From Alphaproteobacteria bacterium (GTDB taxonomy: Bacteria > Pseudomonadota > Alphaproteobacteria > Rickettsiales > SXRF01): DNA of 7,392 nt. Position numbers and translations under genes: made by a program. The notes under the pieces were generated by a model, which did not search any database, was not told the origin of the DNA, and saw nothing but the letters and a program-made list of their open reading frames with translations. The first letter of the stretch is position 1. Each line of letters starts with the position of its first letter. Positions 1 through 6,779 of the stretch are shown here, one piece after another. The stretch is taken from contig JAGVKI010000221.1 of the NCBI GenBank assembly GCA_020050695.1, positions 1 to 7,392 of the forward strand. The letters are read 5' to 3'.

Positions 1-1
1 C

Positions 2-298
2 ATGGCCGCAAGCATCAGCGATACGGAAATGCAGCGCGCCAAGAACCAGCAGCGCGCCGAATTACTGATGGCGCGTGAAAGCCCGCAGACGGTTGCTGGC
101 TGGATCGGCAGGCACCTGATGATGTATAAGGAATACCGCGACGCGAAAACCATCAGCGCACGCATTGATGCCGTCACCAAGGAAGATATACTGCGCCTGG
201 GCAACCAGATTATACAAGGCCCGCTGACGGTTGCAGCGCTAGGCGATGTATCACACATCCAGCCTTATGATGCGCTAGTTACACGCCTTCATGGGTAA
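2..298 (+). CDS. M16-family zinc peptidase-like protein, C-terminal end (5' truncated by window edge)
   Basis: This is the last 98 or so residues of a larger protein; the reading frame is open to the first base, so the true start lies outside the window. The sequence fits the C-terminal lobe of M16 (pitrilysin / mitochondrial processing peptidase-like) proteins. A helix rich in K, Q and R leads into a segment with R-I-D-A-V-T-x-E-D-I (about residues 54-63). A final strand follows, reading P-L-T-V-A-A-L-G-D-V, typical of alphaproteobacterial M16 members. The zinc-binding HxxEH motif would be in the N-terminal half and cannot be checked, so this copy could be catalytic or the inactive partner subunit. 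The stop TAA lies inside the convergent gshA gene (24-bp overlap). Family assignment is from pattern recognition of a tail fragment only. Confidence 0.75.
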   Translation: MAASISDTEMQRAKNQQRAELLMARESPQTVAGWIGRHLMMYKEYRDAKTISARIDAVTKEDILRLGNQIIQGPLTVAALGDVSHIQPYDALVTRLHG

Positions 299-1537
299 AA
301 TATTTTCGTAGTCCTCGCGGGCGGTGGCCAGCGCTGCTATGGCTGCGACAATACCGTAAGCGCGAAAATGGCAATCTTCCACGGCCTTGAGTTCGGCGCA
401 GGTATCGTCTTCCACCTCATCGCACATGCCGGTAAATTCCATTCCGGCAGCATTTAAATTACCAAATGCATCACGATCACCATTGACACGGAACATGCCG
501 CCAATGGGAATACCGTCGATCATATACACCATGGGTTCTGCGGGTTTTCCGTCCACCGTATCGATGGTGGGAACACCTTCCTGGATGATCACTTCGCTGA
601 CGCGCGCGCCTTCCTTGATCACCTGCATCTTGTTGCGGTTCTTTTTATTAAGTTCCATGATTTCATCCGCCGAACGCACCGTCATGATGCCCATGCCATA
701 CGTGCCGCTATCGGCTTTGATAAACACATACGGCTCTTCTTTTACACCGTACTGTTTGTATTTCTCACGCACGCTGGACAGTACTTTATCAATGCCTTTT
801 GCCAGGCAGTCGAGTCCGGCACTTTCTTTGAAATCCACACGGCCACAGGCGTGAAACTCCGCTGAAAGCAGCCACGGATCCATATCAAATGTGCTGCAAA
901 AATCTTCGACCAGCGTGCGGTATGCCGCAAAATGCACCGTCTTGCGGCGGCGCCACCAACCCATCGAGGCAGGCGGCAATAACAGCTGGCTGATGCCCTC
1001 TAATATCTCCGGGCTGCCCGCCGTCAGGTCATTATTGAGCACGATAGCGTCCGGCGTGAAACCATCTTCAAGCAGCAGGGTGCTGCCATCGCGTTTGAGC
1101 GGATACTCGGTAAGCTTGCGGCCTGACATGGATTCCACCAGCACCGGCTCACCTGGCTGCGCAATCAGGCTGCCAAGCTTTACATCCATCCCGGCCCCTT
1201 CAAATAAATCCAGCAGGGTGGCCAGATTTTCCAGATAGCCGAGATTGCGTGTATGGTTCTCGGGAACAATCAGCACTTTTTTGACCGAAGGATGATTATC
1301 TTCCAGGAAGCGCGTGAGGAAACGCGATGCACGGGCGCGGGCGCGTGGCGACAGGTTATTAAAACCCGCCGGATACAGGTTGGTATCGACCGGCACCAGG
1401 CGGCAACCGGAATGCCTTAAATCCACTGAATTATAAATAAAAGGGGCTGATTCTTTGCGCCTGCCGGCAAACCAGCTTTCGACTTCATCGCCGCGCGTCT
1501 CATCGAGTTCTTTCAGTAGTTTTAATATCTCGGTCAT
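275..1537 (-). CDS. gshA: Glutamate-cysteine ligase, proteobacterial ATP-grasp-like GshA type
   Basis: Predicted to join L-glutamate and L-cysteine with ATP, the first step of cytosolic glutathione synthesis. The 420-residue product matches the GshA family first described from Acidithiobacillus ferrooxidans (about 430 residues), not the E. coli GshA fold. Conserved blocks are V-D-L-R-H-S-G and L-V-P-V-D-T-N-L-Y-P-A-G-F-N-N-L (residues 38-62), P-E-N-H-T-R-N (92-98), and F-I-K-A-D-S-G-T-Y-G-M-G-I-M (272-285), a nucleotide-binding-type lysine/glycine loop. A late block, D-G-I-P-I-G-G-M-F-R-V-N (341-352), follows. An ATG 22 codons upstream would run into rsmE and adds residues unlike the family, so the start at 1537 is preferred; a GAGG lies 12 nt before it inside the rsmE end. 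It follows rsmE by one base, suggesting co-transcription and coupling. No gshB is present in the window. Confidence 0.9.
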   Translation of the reverse strand: MTEILKLLKELDETRGDEVESWFAGRRKESAPFIYNSVDLRHSGCRLVPVDTNLYPAGFNNLSPRARARASRFLTRFLEDNHPSVKKVLIVPENHTRNLGYLENLATLLDLFEGAGMDVKLGSLIAQPGEPVLVESMSGRKLTEYPLKRDGSTLLLEDGFTPDAIVLNNDLTAGSPEILEGISQLLLPPASMGWWRRRKTVHFAAYRTLVEDFCSTFDMDPWLLSAEFHACGRVDFKESAGLDCLAKGIDKVLSSVREKYKQYGVKEEPYVFIKADSGTYGMGIMTVRSADEIMELNKKNRNKMQVIKEGARVSEVIIQEGVPTIDTVDGKPAEPMVYMIDGIPIGGMFRVNGDRDAFGNLNAAGMEFTGMCDEVEDDTCAELKAVEDCHFRAYGIVAAIAALATAREDYENILPMKACN

Positions 1538-1538
1538 A

Positions 1539-2300
1539 TCAGGACGCTGCCTCAAAATGTGGTTTTTCTGACCAGTCGCCCAGCCATGATTGTACGCAGG
1601 CAAGCGCTGCTACCGCTGCCGTATCTGCCCGCAGGATGCGCGGGCCCATGCCAAATGCTTTCACAAACTCCATGCGCTGCAATATCTGGCGCTCTTCTGC
1701 GGAAAATCCGCCTTCAGGCCCCACCAGCACACCGCACGCCTTAGCAGATAATGTAGAAAGCACCGTTTTCAAGTCCGCTCCGCTGCCACTTTCGTCTGCA
1801 TACAGCAAGATACGATCTTTGGGCCAGCTTCCAAGCAGTGATGCCAGGTCTTTATATTCGGTGATGGCAGGCACGTCATGGCGCTCGCATTGCTCAGCGG
1901 CTTCAATGGCATGGGCTGCCAGTTTCTCGTGGTTAATGCTACGTACCACCGCATGGCGGGTAAATACCGGAAGCAGCGCGCTGACACCAAGCTCTATCGC
2001 TTTTTCCACTACCAGTTCCGTCTTGTTTTTAATCGGCGCAAAAGCCAGCCAGAGATCGGGGCTGGAGCGCTGCTTGTCCAACTGCGACAGAAGTTTTAAC
2101 GTCACGGATTTTTTAGCAACAGATACGATCTCAGCCAGCCACACACCCTCGCTACCGTTAAACAGGGTAACCTGGTCACCCTCACGGGCGCGCATGACAT
2201 GGGCAAGGTAATGCGACTGCCCCTGCTCCAGCACCAAAGATTGGCCGCTTGCATAGGGTTCATTGACAAAGAGACGGATTTTAGGTTTGGATGTGGACAT
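1539..2300 (-). CDS. rsmE: 16S rRNA (uracil-1498-N3)-methyltransferase
   Basis: RsmE is a SPOUT (alpha/beta-knot) methyltransferase that methylates N3 of U1498 in helix 44 of 16S rRNA, using S-adenosylmethionine, in assembled 30S subunits. The 253-residue product has family length. Residues 1-70 form the PUA-like RNA-binding part (Y-L-x-H-V-M-R-A-R-E-G-D near 31-42). Residues 91-106 carry K-N-K-T-E-L-V-V-E-K, and 133-140 carry E-A-A-E-Q-C-E-R. The knot region has L-V-G-P-E-G-G-F-S (192-200) and G-P-R-I-L-R-A-D-T-A-A (219-229), the cofactor-binding signature. There is no clear Shine-Dalgarno sequence before the ATG at 2300, so a leaderless or short-leader transcript is possible. It diverges from ubiA and leads a probable two-gene unit with gshA. 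The identification is secure. Confidence 0.95.
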   Translation of the reverse strand: MSTSKPKIRLFVNEPYASGQSLVLEQGQSHYLAHVMRAREGDQVTLFNGSEGVWLAEIVSVAKKSVTLKLLSQLDKQRSSPDLWLAFAPIKNKTELVVEKAIELGVSALLPVFTRHAVVRSINHEKLAAHAIEAAEQCERHDVPAITEYKDLASLLGSWPKDRILLYADESGSGADLKTVLSTLSAKACGVLVGPEGGFSAEERQILQRMEFVKAFGMGPRILRADTAAVAALACVQSWLGDWSEKPHFEAAS

Positions 2301-2353
2301 ATCTAACCCGCACGCTAATCCTTGCAGGGATACTTGTAAAGTTGTCTATTATC
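2301..2353. promoter_or_regulatory. Divergent rsmE / ubiA intergenic region with weak promoter candidate
   Basis: These 53 bases must hold the start signals of both divergent genes, unless they begin inside the neighbours. On the minus strand TTTACA (2340-2335) is followed 17 nt later by TAGCGT (2317-2312). This is a fair -35 but a poor -10 match, and transcription would begin a few bases before the rsmE ATG. On the plus strand only TTGCAG-17-TCTATT is visible; it is weak and too close to the ubiA start. Neither gene has a good ribosome-binding site. The promoter reading is tentative. Confidence 0.25.
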
Positions 2354-3214
2354 ATGTCTTTCACTGATCGCCTCAGCCCCTACCTGCGCCTTATGCGCCT
2401 GCACCAGCCGGTGGGCATATGGCTGCTGCTCTGGCCGTGCTGGTGGTCACTCACCCTTGCCTCCGGCGGCGCTCCTTCCCTTATGCTGATGGCCTGCTTT
2501 GGCCTTGGCGCCATATTGATGCGCAGCGCCGGGTGCATTATCAATGACATGGCCGACCGCGAGTTTGACAGGCAGGTAGAACGCACCAGAACCAGGCCGC
2601 TGGCCAGCGGTGAACTTACCATGATGCAGGCCTCGCTATTAATGGCCGTGCTGCTTGGGCTTTCTGCATGCATTGCTTACTACCTCGGAATGATCGTGGT
2701 GCTATGGGCGGCCCTGTCACTGATACCGGTTGTGATCTATCCGTTTATGAAACGCATCAGCTGGTGGCCGCAGCTGTTTTTAGGCCTGACCTTCAACTGG
2801 GGGGCGCTGATGGGCTGGGCCGCCGTGCGCGGACAAGTAGAATGGCCCGCCGTTGCACTTTATATAGGCGGCATATTCTGGACGCTTGGCTATGACACCA
2901 TCTACGCCCACCAGGATAAAGAGGACGATGCAAAAATTGGCGTTAAATCCACAGCACTACGGCTTGGCCAATACACCAAACAGGCAGTGAGTGCCTTTTA
3001 CCTGCTTGCGGTATTATGCTGGGCAGCAGCAGGATGGATGGCCGGATGCTCGACCGGGTATTTTGTATTTTTACTGCTTACCCAGTTACATCTGGCATGG
3101 CAGGTTTGCGCAGTAAATCTGGATATTTCCACATCTTGCAGGCGGATTTTTGTATCAAATACCACTATGGGTTGGCTGATGCTAATGGCCTGCCTATCTG
3201 GATTTTTTATATAA
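2354..3214 (+). CDS. ubiA: 4-hydroxybenzoate polyprenyltransferase
   Basis: UbiA is an inner-membrane prenyltransferase that attaches the polyprenyl tail to 4-hydroxybenzoate in ubiquinone synthesis. The 286-residue product (E. coli UbiA is 290) is strongly hydrophobic, with about eight or nine membrane segments. Both Mg-diphosphate motifs are present: N64-D65-x-x-D68 with D72 (I-N-D-M-A-D-R-E-F-D), and the second around D181-188 with Q187-D188-x-x-D191-D192, followed by K-I-G-V-K-S-T-A-L-R-L-G. The late motif F-V-S-N-T-x-x-G (266-273) also fits. The start M-S-F-T-D-R-L gives the expected N-terminus before L-R-L-M-R-L-H-Q-P-V-G-I-W. An in-frame ATG 21 codons earlier would overlap rsmE and adds an unneeded hydrophobic stretch. 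No clear Shine-Dalgarno precedes either start. The gene implies a ubiquinone-based respiratory chain. Confidence 0.93.
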   Translation: MSFTDRLSPYLRLMRLHQPVGIWLLLWPCWWSLTLASGGAPSLMLMACFGLGAILMRSAGCIINDMADREFDRQVERTRTRPLASGELTMMQASLLMAVLLGLSACIAYYLGMIVVLWAALSLIPVVIYPFMKRISWWPQLFLGLTFNWGALMGWAAVRGQVEWPAVALYIGGIFWTLGYDTIYAHQDKEDDAKIGVKSTALRLGQYTKQAVSAFYLLAVLCWAAAGWMAGCSTGYFVFLLLTQLHLAWQVCAVNLDISTSCRRIFVSNTTMGWLMLMACLSGFFI

Positions 3215-3234
3215 ATACAGCATCTTAAAAATCC
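3200..3234. repeat. 8-bp inverted repeat spanning the ubiA stop codon
   Basis: GGATTTTT (3200-3207) and AAAAATCC (3227-3234) are perfect reverse complements around a 19-nt loop that contains the ubiA stop. The stem is AT-rich and no U-tract follows, so it is not a convincing terminator. It may be chance or a weak 3'-end structure. Confidence 0.3.
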
Positions 3235-3290
3235 CCCTCCTGCACGGCCAGCGTTCATTTCCTGCCTCCCAAATAAACCTTACGTTTACT

Positions 3291-3312
3291 ATTTGTTGCT
3301 ATGCTAACAAAT
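3291..3312. repeat. Inverted repeat ATTTGTT-N8-AACAAAT in the ubiA/EAL-gene gap
   Basis: Perfect 7-bp arms (3291-3297 and 3306-3312) surround an 8-nt centre. The arms are AT-rich and no T-run follows, which suits a protein-binding operator or a weak structure better than a terminator. It lies about 100 bases before the start of the EAL-domain gene, a place where a regulator could bind. Function is inferred from position only. Confidence 0.35.
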
Positions 3313-3322
3313 GGGCTAGGTG

Positions 3323-3345
3323 CATGTTTCACCACAAAAAACATG
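3323..3345. repeat. Inverted repeat CATGTTT-N9-AAACATG upstream of the EAL-domain gene
   Basis: Perfect 7-bp arms (3323-3329 and 3339-3345) surround a 9-nt centre that ends in an A-run. It sits 10 bases after the preceding inverted repeat, and another CATG follows near 3360. Two neighbouring dyads in a 193-bp gap before one regulatory gene suggest operator sites, but no promoter boxes could be fixed and the structure might be chance. Confidence 0.35.
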
Positions 3346-3395
3346 GTTCATCGCTACAACATGTCCAATGAAAAAAAATGTAACGGGATCGGTAC

Positions 3396-3402
3396 AAAAG
3401 GG
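3396..3402 (+). promoter_or_regulatory. Ribosome binding site of the EAL-domain gene
   Basis: AAAAGGG ends 5 nt before the ATG at 3408, a good Shine-Dalgarno match and distance. It supports that start over the in-frame ATG 36 codons later. Confidence 0.7.
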
Positions 3403-3407
3403 TTTGA

Positions 3408-4796
3408 ATGCTGTTTAGAGAAGGCCTCCACTCATCACTGGTGAATCATACGTCATCGCTCGTCACAGGCAACGAACCCGTAGCCTCTACGCCGCTTGAT
3501 TCCCTGGTGGATGATATGACTGCCAGCAACGCACAATATCCCGGCAGCAATTTCTACCCGCAGGAATTTATCACCCTGCTCGAAAAATCCATTCAGGATG
3601 TTATCTCGAACCATACGTCTGGCTCACTGCTCATTGTATCCATCAGCAACCTGGCGATGATTATCAATGCCTACGGGCATGATACATCGGAGATCGTGAT
3701 GCATGACCTGATGAAAATGATTGAAGCCATGCTCTCTCCCGGCGAGACGGCGCACCGCCTGCAGCGCGACCAGATCGGCATTATCCTGACCAACAGCTAC
3801 CCCGAAGATGCGCAGCTGATTGCCCGCCGCATCCATAACACCATCCAGAATTTTGGCCGCGACAGCTTTGCTACCGCCGCCCTTTATATTATCGGCACCA
3901 TCGGCATTGTCAGCTTTCCGCTGGAAACCACCAGTTCGCATGACGCGCTGGATAAAGCCTATGTCGCCGTGCACTCATTGCAGAGCAGCCCGTACCGCAC
4001 CTATGAAATGACCCGCATGGAAGCAGGCCAGTGCCGCCAGCAGATGGGCCTTGCCAATTACCTGTTCAAAGCCTTCAAGGAAAAGCGCCTTCGCCTTGCT
4101 TACCAGCCGATTATACGCAGCAAAACGGGGGAAACCGTCCATTATGAAGCATTGCTTCGCCTGGTAAACCAGACAGGCAAAATCAGTTCTGCCGGCGCGC
4201 TTATTCCAATCGCTGAAAAAATGGGCCTGATCGACCTGATCGATACCATGGTGATGGAAATGGTGATTGATGAACTGCGCGCCCATCCCGGTGTGTCGCT
4301 GGCCTTCAACGTATCCAACCTAACCACGGAAAATGCCACATGGCTTGACCATATCGCACATCTGCTGAAAGATTCGCCGGAAGTGGCGTCACGCCTCATC
4401 GTCGAAATCACGGAAACCGCCGTGCACCGCGACCTGCGCCGTACCGCCTTTTTCGTCGCCTCCCTGCAAGCGCTGGGCGTACAGATTGCCCTCGACGATT
4501 TTGGCTCGGGCTATACGTCTTTCCGCCAGTTAAAGGCACTCTCGGTAGACATGGTGAAAATTGACGGCGTGTTTGTCAAAGATCTGGCGCAAAGCGCTGA
4601 CAACCAGTTCTTTGTAAAAACCCTGCTCGATTTCGCGCAAGGCTTTGGCCTGGAAACCGTCGCCGAATTCGTAGAAAACGGTGAAATCACCAAGATCCTG
4701 ATGGAAATGGGGGTCGATTACATGCAGGGCTATTACTTTGGCAAGCCGATCAATCATCGCGCATGGCTGAACGAAGGCGAATATAAAAGCGAATAA
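3408..4796 (+). CDS. Degenerate GGDEF / intact EAL domain protein, probable cyclic-di-GMP phosphodiesterase
   Basis: The 462-residue protein has no membrane segment or signal peptide and is probably cytosolic. Residues 50-200 have the GGDEF fold pattern, but the signature loop is replaced: where R-Y-G-G-D-E-F is usual the protein has R-L-Q-R-D-Q-I (117-123), so cyclase activity is not expected. Residues 215-455 form an EAL domain with all known catalytic positions: E247 in Y-E-A-L-L-R, N301 in N-V-S-N, E333 in E-I-T-E, D363-D364 in D-D-F-G-S-G-Y, K384 in K-I-D-G, E420 in A-E-F-V-E, and Q440 in Q-G-Y-Y-F-G-K-P. It should therefore bind metal and hydrolyse c-di-GMP to pGpG; the GGDEF remnant may sense GTP, as in some composite proteins (inference). 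No PAS or other sensory domain is seen in residues 1-50. It stands alone between gaps, with a good ribosome-binding site. Confidence 0.9.
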   Translation: MLFREGLHSSLVNHTSSLVTGNEPVASTPLDSLVDDMTASNAQYPGSNFYPQEFITLLEKSIQDVISNHTSGSLLIVSISNLAMIINAYGHDTSEIVMHDLMKMIEAMLSPGETAHRLQRDQIGIILTNSYPEDAQLIARRIHNTIQNFGRDSFATAALYIIGTIGIVSFPLETTSSHDALDKAYVAVHSLQSSPYRTYEMTRMEAGQCRQQMGLANYLFKAFKEKRLRLAYQPIIRSKTGETVHYEALLRLVNQTGKISSAGALIPIAEKMGLIDLIDTMVMEMVIDELRAHPGVSLAFNVSNLTTENATWLDHIAHLLKDSPEVASRLIVEITETAVHRDLRRTAFFVASLQALGVQIALDDFGSGYTSFRQLKALSVDMVKIDGVFVKDLAQSADNQFFVKTLLDFAQGFGLETVAEFVENGEITKILMEMGVDYMQGYYFGKPINHRAWLNEGEYKSE

Positions 4797-4808
4797 GGTG
4801 AGCCACTT

Positions 4809-4831
4809 AGCGGCTGCCTGCATCGCTTTTT
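4809..4831 (+). terminator. Possible weak terminator after the EAL-domain gene
   Basis: AGCG (4809-4812) can pair with CGCT (4824-4827), with a further G-U pair inside, and a run of T follows to 4831. The stem is only 4-5 bp with a loop of about 9-11 nt, so it is marginal. A second small dyad, TCAAC-N5-GTTGA (4831-4845), follows before the tRNA gene. Confidence 0.3.
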
Positions 4832-4891
4832 CAACAAATCGTTGATTATTTCGCCTGTTTCCCCTAATCCCTAGGCATTATTTTGGCGAAT

Positions 4892-4967
4892 GCCGCTTTA
4901 GCTCAGTTGGTAGAGCAACGGTTTTGTAAACCGTAGGTCGTTGGTTCGAGTCCGACAAGCGGCACCA
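4892..4967 (+). tRNA. trnT: tRNA-Thr, anticodon TGT, with encoded CCA
   Basis: A full cloverleaf can be drawn. The acceptor stem pairs GCCGCTT (4892-4898) with AAGCGGC (4957-4963). The D-stem pairs GCTC (4901-4904) with GAGC (4913-4916), and the D-loop contains GG. The anticodon stem pairs ACGGT (4918-4922) with ACCGT (4930-4934), and the 7-nt loop TTTGTAA has anticodon TGT at 4925-4927, which reads ACA (threonine). The variable loop is AGGTC. The T-stem pairs GTTGG (4940-4944) with CCGAC (4952-4956) around the TTCGAGT loop. The discriminator base is A4964 and CCA is encoded at 4965-4967. All stems pair, with a single T-G wobble. The 3' end is followed directly by phage-like genes, so it may be an integration site. 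Confidence 0.97.
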
Positions 4968-5052
4968 TCCTCCTCGCAGTTTCCCCCTTCCGGGACATCA
5001 CAACCAGTCATAGACCTAAGTGCTCACGCGACTACCCGCGTAATCACACCAG

Positions 5053-5057
5053 AAAGG
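5053..5057 (+). promoter_or_regulatory. Ribosome binding site that fixes the start of the beta-helix protein
   Basis: AAAGG ends 6 nt before the ATG at 5064. The reading frame is open back to a TTG at 4941, but that codon lies inside the T-stem of the tRNA gene. The ribosome-binding site and the tRNA together place the start at 5064. Confidence 0.8.
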
Positions 5058-5063
5058 TCTTAT

Positions 5064-6779
5064 ATGGCAGATTTACTACCTCCCCAATATTGGTACACCG
5101 GCTCCACGCTCTGGGCAGCGGTGCCGCACCGCGATCCCCTTACCGCCTATACGGTAGGTGATCTTGTAAAAGTGCATCCCGTGTATATCACCGCAGGCCA
5201 GGAACGCATCTTCGTAGCCAGCAGCACAGGCACCAGCAGTTCGTCGTCGTCTGGCTCTATGGATATTAACCAGGGCGCACGCACCATTGACAATACCGTC
5301 GTATGGTTTGAATGCACCGGCCAGCCATCGATGAATGGTGACGCCGCTAATACCCAAAGCTGGAATGCCGCGCAGAATAATACGGTATCGCTTGGCCGCA
5401 TTATCAAAAACACCAGCAGCACCCATTATTTCGTGGCCACCACCGCCGGCACCGCAGGCAGTTCAGAGCCGTCATGGAACACCACAGCAGGCGTTACCAC
5501 CAGCGATGGCAGCGTTACCTGGACCTGCCTTGGCGCCGTCGGTAATTTCTCCGCCTGGGGCGCACCGCATGCTCTCTTACCCAATGCGCTGCGCACAAAT
5601 TGGGGTTCCAAAGCGGGCGATAAACATTTTGTATCGGATAATCATGCAGAAACTTCTAGTGGCTGGGGTCCTTTTATTCCTGGCACCGGTACGGCACAAA
5701 GCTATATCATCTGCGTGGATGATAGCAGCGCGCCGCCAACAGCCATGGCAACCACCGCTTCCATTACCTCTACGCAGGGCTTAAGCTTTAGCAGCAATGG
5801 CTACTGCTATCTCTACGGCCTGAACTTTACTGCTCAAACCAGTATTAATAATCAATGCGATGCAATGGTGTTTGAAAGCTGCAATTTCACGCTTACAGGC
5901 AGCAATACAATCTCCTTGACCAGTGAGAATGCAACGGCACAAAAGGCCATTTACAAAGAATGTAACTTTGTATTTGCCAATGCGAATAGCTATCTCACTA
6001 CGAACAACGGCGATGTGGAAATCATTGGTGGATCGATCGCCGCAACCGGCACCGTGCCGGATTATGTCTTCTTCTTCCCTAATGTGAATGTGTGCGATAT
6101 TTTGGTACGTGATTGCGACCTATCGGCAATCGACACCAACCTGGTTTATATGCCTGGGCCTAGCCACAACGATATCATTTTTGCTTATTGCAAACTGGGT
6201 AGCGGCGTAACCATTGGCGATGGCGATGCCTATGGCCCGAATACCAGAAACATCCGCCTGCATAACTGCGATAGCGCGGCCACCAACTACCGCATGCACA
6301 CCCAGAGCTTCATGGGTATAAGCCGTCAGGACACGGGTGTTTACTGCGATGATGGCGCAAGCGACGGTACCACGCCGATCAGCTGGAAGATTGAAAGCAC
6401 CGCCTATTCCAACTACTGGCAGCCATTCGTATGCGAGCAGATTTTCCAGTGGGTGGAAGATATTGGCAGCCCGCTGACGGCAACGGTTGAAGTCGCTGGC
6501 GGCACCTCGCTGACCGACGGCGATATCTGGATGGAAATCGAGTATATGGGCGATACCGCCTCCCCACTCGGCTTCCGCTCCGATAACCGCAAGTCTGATG
6601 TGCTGGCCTCAGCAACCACGCTTAGCAGCAGCGCTGCCAGCTGGACAGGTTCACCTGCGGTCACCCAGAAGCTGGAAGTCACCTTCACGCCGGAGATGAA
6701 AGGCCCGATCAAGGCACGCGTGTATGTGGCAAAACCAAGTGCGACCATCTATGTCGATCCGCTGATCAGGTTAGCGTAA
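5064..6779 (+). CDS. Phage tail/fibre-style protein with repeat modules, beta-helix and C-terminal beta domain (function unknown)
   Basis: The 571-residue product has no signal peptide or membrane segment and is rich in T, S, N and G. Residues about 31-86 and 109-157 are two related modules sharing G-x-[LI]-[VI]-K, F-V-A-[ST]-T-x-G-T and D-[NG]-[TS]-V-x-W near the end, a pattern seen in phage tail and fibre proteins. Residues about 249-404 look like a right-handed beta-helix of roughly 25-residue rungs with a cysteine at the same turn (C273, C300, C351, C376, C402). Residues about 438-571 are probably a beta-sandwich, with W-M-E-I-E-Y-M-G and an ending V-D-P-L-I. No catalytic set is evident, so a binding, adhesion or virion role is more likely than an enzyme. 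It lies 96 bp after the tRNA and abuts the next gene at TAAATG. It could also be a non-viral surface protein, though it lacks an export signal. That the gene is real is sure; the function is inferred. Confidence 0.8.
   Translation: MADLLPPQYWYTGSTLWAAVPHRDPLTAYTVGDLVKVHPVYITAGQERIFVASSTGTSSSSSSGSMDINQGARTIDNTVVWFECTGQPSMNGDAANTQSWNAAQNNTVSLGRIIKNTSSTHYFVATTAGTAGSSEPSWNTTAGVTTSDGSVTWTCLGAVGNFSAWGAPHALLPNALRTNWGSKAGDKHFVSDNHAETSSGWGPFIPGTGTAQSYIICVDDSSAPPTAMATTASITSTQGLSFSSNGYCYLYGLNFTAQTSINNQCDAMVFESCNFTLTGSNTISLTSENATAQKAIYKECNFVFANANSYLTTNNGDVEIIGGSIAATGTVPDYVFFFPNVNVCDILVRDCDLSAIDTNLVYMPGPSHNDIIFAYCKLGSGVTIGDGDAYGPNTRNIRLHNCDSAATNYRMHTQSFMGISRQDTGVYCDDGASDGTTPISWKIESTAYSNYWQPFVCEQIFQWVEDIGSPLTATVEVAGGTSLTDGDIWMEIEYMGDTASPLGFRSDNRKSDVLASATTLSSSAASWTGSPAVTQKLEVTFTPEMKGPIKARVYVAKPSATIYVDPLIRLA
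5154..5534 (+). repeat. Two diverged copies of a ~50-residue module inside the beta-helix protein
   Basis: Module 1 (5154-5321, residues 31-86) and module 2 (5388-5534, residues 109-157) share the order G-x-[LI]-[VI]-K, then F-V-A-[ST]-T with G-T, then a D-[NG]-[TS]-V-x-W-x-x-x-G end with a cysteine just after the tryptophan. They are diverged at DNA level, so the duplication is old. Module 1 carries a six-serine run (residues 58-63). Confidence 0.6.

Noticed and set aside
387..854. Plus-strand open frames within gshA and rsmE (also 891-1238 and 1636-2211)
   Set aside because: Serine/proline-rich antisense shadows of secure genes; no ribosome-binding site or family likeness.
1538..1603. Longer N-terminus for GshA
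   Set aside because: The extra 22 residues overlap the end of rsmE and do not resemble the family; the ATG at 1537 gives the expected start.
2291..2353. Longer N-terminus for UbiA beginning inside rsmE
   Set aside because: The added hydrophobic stretch is not part of the UbiA family, and the 286-residue form has normal length.
3624..4411. Minus-strand open frames within the EAL-domain gene
   Set aside because: They are antisense to a gene with all its motifs intact and have no recognisable content.
4842..4891. Promoter for tRNA-Thr (TTGATT at 4842 with TAATCC, or CATTAT at 4876)
   Set aside because: Neither pair has both boxes at a good match and spacing, so no promoter is claimed.
4941..5063. 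Upstream extension of the 571-residue protein from a TTG start
   Set aside because: The TTG lies inside the T-stem of the tRNA-Thr gene, and a good ribosome-binding site precedes the ATG at 5064.
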